From the NCBI GenBank assembly GCA_011391185.1, contig JAABRB010000122.1, positions 1-9,065 of the forward strand: a DNA stretch of 9,065 bases, in the 5' to 3' direction. Positions within the stretch are counted from its first letter, which is position 1. Every line of letters starts with the position of its first letter. Below, one piece after another: positions 5,912-9,065 of this stretch. Source of the DNA: Betaproteobacteria bacterium. Its GTDB lineage: Bacteria > Pseudomonadota > Gammaproteobacteria > Burkholderiales > SG8-39. The translations under genes were made by a program, and so were the position numbers. The notes under the pieces were generated by a model. It was not told where the DNA came from, ran no database searches, and saw only the letters and a list, made by a program, of their open reading frames with translations.

Positions 5912-6643
5912 ATGGGTGACGTACTCGACACAATCGCCGGCGCCGGGCGGCAGCCCCTCACGGAGCGCCGGCTGTTGCACGAAAGCGCGGTCGACCGCCT
6001 CCGCGACATGATCGTGCAGGGCGCGCTGGTACCCGGCGCGAAGCTGAACGAGCGTGAGATTTGCGAGCAACTCGGCATATCACGCACGCCGCTGCGCGAG
6101 GCGCTCAAGGTGCTCTCGACCGAGGGACTCGTCGAGCTGCAACCGAATCGCGGCGCGGTCGTAACGACACTCACCGAGCAGACGGTGCGCGAGATTTTCG
6201 CGGTGATCGGGGCGCTTGAGGCGCTCGCCGGCGAGCTCGCCTGCCGCAACATGACCGTCGAGCAATTCAACGAGATCCGGGCCCTGCACTATCAGATGCT
6301 CGCGCACCACGCACGCGGCGAGCTCGCGCCGTATTTCCGGCGCAACCAGGAGATCCATCTCGCGATCGTCAATGCCTCCGGCAATGCTACGCTTGCGGCA
6401 AGCTATCGAAGCCTGAATGCGCGTGTCCGGCGTGCCCGCTACATGGCGAACCTGTCGCCGCCGCGCTGGGACCGGGCGGTGGCCGAGCATGAGGACATTC
6501 TGGATGCGCTGGGCAGACGCGACGCCCCGCAGTTGCAGGATCTGCTCAGGAACCATCTCGGAGCCAAGTTGACCGTGGTGCTTGCCGCACTCGGCGCACT
6601 GTCCGACAACACGAAGGAGACCGCTGATGCCGCTTACGATTGA
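5912..6643 (+). CDS. GntR-family transcriptional regulator, FCD subfamily
   Basis: 243 aa. The N-terminal winged helix-turn-helix spans about residues 20-88 and contains the signature KLNEREICEQLGISRTPLREALKVLSTEGLVELQPNRGAVV (44-84). The C-terminal all-helical FCD ligand domain spans about 92-228. FCD metal-site positions can be placed at H149 (QEIHLAI), H193 (AVAEHEDIL) and H215 (LRNHLG); the usual first ligand, aspartate, is N145 here, a substitution I believe occurs in the family. Such proteins usually repress a neighbouring catabolic operon and release DNA when an organic acid binds. The ATG at 5912 has no Shine-Dalgarno match, and the frame is closed by a TAA at 5882-5884, so no better upstream start exists; weak translation would suit a regulator. 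It is divergent from the transporter operon and overlaps the following gene by 17 nt. Confidence 0.95.
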   Translation: MGDVLDTIAGAGRQPLTERRLLHESAVDRLRDMIVQGALVPGAKLNEREICEQLGISRTPLREALKVLSTEGLVELQPNRGAVVTTLTEQTVREIFAVIGALEALAGELACRNMTVEQFNEIRALHYQMLAHHARGELAPYFRRNQEIHLAIVNASGNATLAASYRSLNARVRRARYMANLSPPRWDRAVAEHEDILDALGRRDAPQLQDLLRNHLGAKLTVVLAALGALSDNTKETADAAYD

Positions 6644-7283
6644 GATTGTGTCCGACGTCGTATGCCCGTGGTGCTTCGTCGGCAAGCGCAAGCTCGCCAC
6701 GGCGCTCGATCTGTACGCGAAAGAACGACCCGACGAGCCCGCACCGCAGGTGACCTGGCGACCGTTCCAGCTCAATCCCCAGATGCCGGCGGAAGGCATG
6801 CTGCGATCCGATTACGTGGCGCGCAAGTTCGGGCGCAGCGGCACCGAGGTCTATGCGCGTGTATCGCAGGCGGGCAAGTCCGTCGGAATCGACTTTGCGT
6901 TCGATCGGATCGTGCGCCAGCCCAATACGCTTGCGCCCCACGCGCTGATCGCGCTCGCGGGCGAGCACGGCAGGCAGGACGAGATGGTGGACGCCCTTTT
7001 CCACGCCTACTTCCTCGATGGCCGCGACCTCACTGACGCGGCAACGCTGACCGAGGTAGCCACCGGCGCCGGATTGCCGCGCGACGCGGTGGAGGCCTGT
7101 CTCGCCGATGAGCAGGCGCGCCGGACGGTCGCTACCGAGGACGAGCAGGCGCGCGAGATGGGCGTCTCGGGCGTCCCCTGCTTCATCTTCAACGGTCGCA
7201 GCGCCGTATCGGGTGCGCACGATCCGCAGACCCTGCTGCAGGCAATGTTGCAAGCCGAATCCGAGACGGTGGACGCCCGTTGA
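6627..7283 (+). CDS. DsbA-family (FrnE-like) thiol oxidoreductase
   Basis: 218 aa with a thioredoxin fold of the DsbA/FrnE/2-hydroxychromene-2-carboxylate isomerase group. The N-terminal strand IEIVSDVVCPWC carries a CPWC pair (C13, C16), expected for a redox-active FrnE-like protein rather than an isomerase, which generally lacks the pair. WRPFQLNP (45-52), a helical insertion, and GVSGVPCFIFNG (179-190) with the conserved cis-proline (P184) complete the fold. A further cysteine, C185, follows that proline. There is no signal peptide, so it should be cytoplasmic. The start at 6627 is supported by AAGGAG at 6613-6618 and by family homology beginning at MPLTIEIV; the longer frame from 6582 adds an unrelated tail. 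It overlaps gntR by 17 nt, implying a shared transcript. Its link to the catabolic genes is unclear. Confidence 0.94.
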   Translation: MPLTIEIVSDVVCPWCFVGKRKLATALDLYAKERPDEPAPQVTWRPFQLNPQMPAEGMLRSDYVARKFGRSGTEVYARVSQAGKSVGIDFAFDRIVRQPNTLAPHALIALAGEHGRQDEMVDALFHAYFLDGRDLTDAATLTEVATGAGLPRDAVEACLADEQARRTVATEDEQAREMGVSGVPCFIFNGRSAVSGAHDPQTLLQAMLQAESETVDAR

Positions 7284-7321
7284 TCGTTATGCGGAGTGCA
7301 GTGCCGCACGCGTAGGGAGCC

Positions 7322-9065
7322 ATGGCCGCAAATCCACAGGTCATGCGCTTCGTCCCGCGCGACGCGGGGCGTGCGGAGACCGCACTCGCGGCGCGATTGC
7401 GCCGCGAAGTGGACGGCGAAGTGCTGTTCGACGCGGCAAGCCGCGGACGCTACTCGACCGACGCCTCCATCTACCAGATCGAGCCGATTGGCGTGGTGGT
7501 GCCGCGCACCGAGGAGGCTGCGCGCACGGCGCTCGAGATCGCCACCGAATCCGGCGTGCCGATCCTGCCGCGCGGGGCGGGAAGCTCGCAGTGCGGCCAG
7601 GCGGTCGGTGCGGCGCTGGTCATCGACAACACGAAGTACCTGACCCAGATCCTCGAGATCGACGCCGCGCGTGGCGAGGCGACTGTGCAACCCGGACTGG
7701 TGCTGGACCACTTGAATGCCCGGTTGCGTCCGCATGGGCTGTGGTTCCCGGTGGACGTCTCGACGGCCGCCCAGGCCACGCTCGGCGGCATGGCGGGCAA
7801 CAACTCGTGCGGCTCGCGTTCCATCCGCTACGGAAACATGGTTCACAACGTGCTCGGCATCGACGCATGGCTCACGACCGGCGACGCTTTCTCTTTTGGC
7901 TTGGCGGAGGACGTGGCGGCCGGGCCCCCTGCCTTTCGGGCGCTCGTCGAAAAAATCCACGCCGTCGCGCACCGCGAAGCCGACGAGGTCGCGTCGCGCT
8001 GGCCACGGGTGCTGCGCCGTGTGCAGGGCTACAACATCGACATGGTGCAGCCGGGCGGCACACATAACCTCGCGCATCTCCTGGTGGGGTCCGAGGGCAC
8101 GCTGGCCTATTTCCGCCGCCTGCGGCTCAAGCTCGCGCCCATTCCGTCCGCCAAAGTGCTGGGCGTGTGCCACTTTCCGACGTTCTTCCAGGCGATGGAT
8201 CTCACCCGGCACATCGTCGGACTCGACCCCGATGCCGTCGAGCTGGTGGACCGCACGATGATCGGGCTCGCGCGTGAAATCCCGGCGTATCGCGCCACAG
8301 TCGATCGCTTCATCCGTGGCGATCCCGACGCGATCCTGCTGGTCGAGTTCGCGGGCGACGACCGCAATGCGCAGGTCGGCAAGCTTGCGCGTCTCATCGA
8401 GCTGCTGAGCGACCTCGGCCTGCCGGGCAGCGTCGTCGAGGTCACCGACGGGCGGCTGCAGAAGGAGATCTGGGAAGTCCGCAAGGCGGGCCTCAACATC
8501 ATGATGTCGATGAAGGGCGACGGCAAGCCGGTCTCATTCATCGAGGACTGCGCGGTGCCGCTCGAGCATCTTGCCGAGTACACGAGTCGTCTGACCCGCG
8601 TGTTCGAAAAGCATGGCACGCGCGGCACGTGGTACGCGCATGCATCGGTCGGGACGCTGCACGTGCGGCCGGTGCTCAACATGAAGGAGGACGGTGCCCG
8701 CAAGATGCGCGCGATCGCCGAGGAGGCGTGCGCGCTCGTGCGCGAGTTCAAGGGGTCCGCGTTCTCCGGCGAGCATGGCGACGGGCTGGTGCGCTCGGAG
8801 TGGATCGAGCCGATTCTCGGGCCGCAGCTGGTCCGCGCTCTGGAGGAAATCAAGGATCTCTTCGATCCGAAAGGCCTCATGAATCCCGGCAAGATCGTGC
8901 GGCCGTCGAAGATGGATGACCGGACGCTCTTTCGATTCAAGTCGGGTTACGCGATGACGCCCCTCGACACCGCGCTCGACTGGTCGGAGTGGGGTGCACA
9001 CGAGCGCGGGGCAGGCTTCGGCGCGGCGGTCGAGATGTGCAACAACAACGGCCATTGCCGCAAGG
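7322..9065 (+). CDS. FAD-linked oxidase / Fe-S fusion, D-2-hydroxyacid dehydrogenase type, partial (3' end beyond window)
   Basis: The first 581 codons are present, open to the window edge. The N-terminal VAO/PCMH-type FAD domain shows ILPRGAGSSQCGQ (81-93), which contacts the FAD pyrophosphate, and GGMAGNNSCGSRSIRYGN (155-172). The following FAD-oxidase C domain ends with FSGEHGDGLVRSEW and FDPKGLMNPGKIV. H440 (YAHASVG), H447 (TLHVRP) and E484 (SGEHGDG) match the metal site that binds the 2-hydroxyacid in this family. At the window end MCNNNGHCRK (572-581) begins a ferredoxin-like cluster domain (C573, C579), so the full protein is probably a fusion of about 1000 residues like YdiJ. Such enzymes oxidise D-lactate, D-2-hydroxyglutarate, glycolate or similar acids to 2-oxoacids and pass electrons to the respiratory chain. 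The ATG at 7322 has AGGGAG just upstream at close spacing; it follows the DsbA gene by 38 nt. Family is firm, substrate open. Confidence 0.95.
   Translation, partial: MAANPQVMRFVPRDAGRAETALAARLRREVDGEVLFDAASRGRYSTDASIYQIEPIGVVVPRTEEAARTALEIATESGVPILPRGAGSSQCGQAVGAALVIDNTKYLTQILEIDAARGEATVQPGLVLDHLNARLRPHGLWFPVDVSTAAQATLGGMAGNNSCGSRSIRYGNMVHNVLGIDAWLTTGDAFSFGLAEDVAAGPPAFRALVEKIHAVAHREADEVASRWPRVLRRVQGYNIDMVQPGGTHNLAHLLVGSEGTLAYFRRLRLKLAPIPSAKVLGVCHFPTFFQAMDLTRHIVGLDPDAVELVDRTMIGLAREIPAYRATVDRFIRGDPDAILLVEFAGDDRNAQVGKLARLIELLSDLGLPGSVVEVTDGRLQKEIWEVRKAGLNIMMSMKGDGKPVSFIEDCAVPLEHLAEYTSRLTRVFEKHGTRGTWYAHASVGTLHVRPVLNMKEDGARKMRAIAEEACALVREFKGSAFSGEHGDGLVRSEWIEPILGPQLVRALEEIKDLFDPKGLMNPGKIVRPSKMDDRTLFRFKSGYAMTPLDTALDWSEWGAHERGAGFGAAVEMCNNNGHCRK

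Noticed and set aside
6582..6626. Earlier ATG for the DsbA-type gene
   Set aside because: The added 15 residues are unlike the family, which starts directly with the first strand; the ATG at 6627 has AAGGAG at proper spacing.
7290..7308. Small inverted repeat TGCGG/CCGCA between the DsbA-type and FAD oxidase genes
   Set aside because: Only 5 bp with a 9-nt loop and no T-run; expected by chance in GC-rich DNA.
7007..8212. 401-codon minus-strand frame opposite the FAD oxidase
   Set aside because: The plus strand encodes continuous FAD-binding motifs through this stretch and on to the window end; the minus-strand product has no motif.

Overview
This is a GC-rich, densely coded bacterial stretch with no RNA genes, mobile elements or CRISPR. 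Codon choice, the TRAP-transporter catabolic layout and the style of the paralogues suggest a proteobacterium, most likely betaproteobacterial (Burkholderiales-like). That placement rests on family resemblance only.

The window is built around a divergent control region (about 5685-5911). To its left, on the minus strand, runs a tightly packed operon. In transcription order it holds a class V serine/alanine-glyoxylate-type aminotransferase (5684-4491), a complete tripartite TRAP transporter with binding protein DctP, small membrane subunit DctQ and large membrane subunit DctM (4451-1578), a crotonase-fold protein annotated as enoyl-CoA hydratase (1570-791), and a PdxA-family dehydrogenase that leaves the window at base 1. 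Gaps are 39, 81, 6 and 7 nt, followed by a 4-nt ATGA overlap. The one larger gap, between dctP and dctQ, holds a strong stem-loop.

To the right, on the plus strand, are a GntR/FCD-family regulator (5912-6643), a DsbA/FrnE-type thiol oxidoreductase overlapping it by 17 nt (6627-7283), and the first 581 codons of a large FAD plus Fe-S 2-hydroxyacid dehydrogenase (7322 to the end). Both genes at the window edges are real although neither has a stop codon inside the window.

Taken together this looks like a regulated module for uptake and breakdown of a small organic acid, probably a hydroxy- or amino-carboxylate. The TRAP system would import it, and the FAD/Fe-S oxidase, aminotransferase, crotonase-fold protein and PdxA-like dehydrogenase would process it, with the GntR protein as local repressor. 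The substrate cannot be read from the sequence. Two enzymes deviate from their textbook families: the crotonase lacks both hydratase glutamates, and the PdxA-like protein keeps the metal-binding histidines but lacks the motif that binds the phosphorylated substrate. The real pathway may therefore differ from what automatic names would imply.
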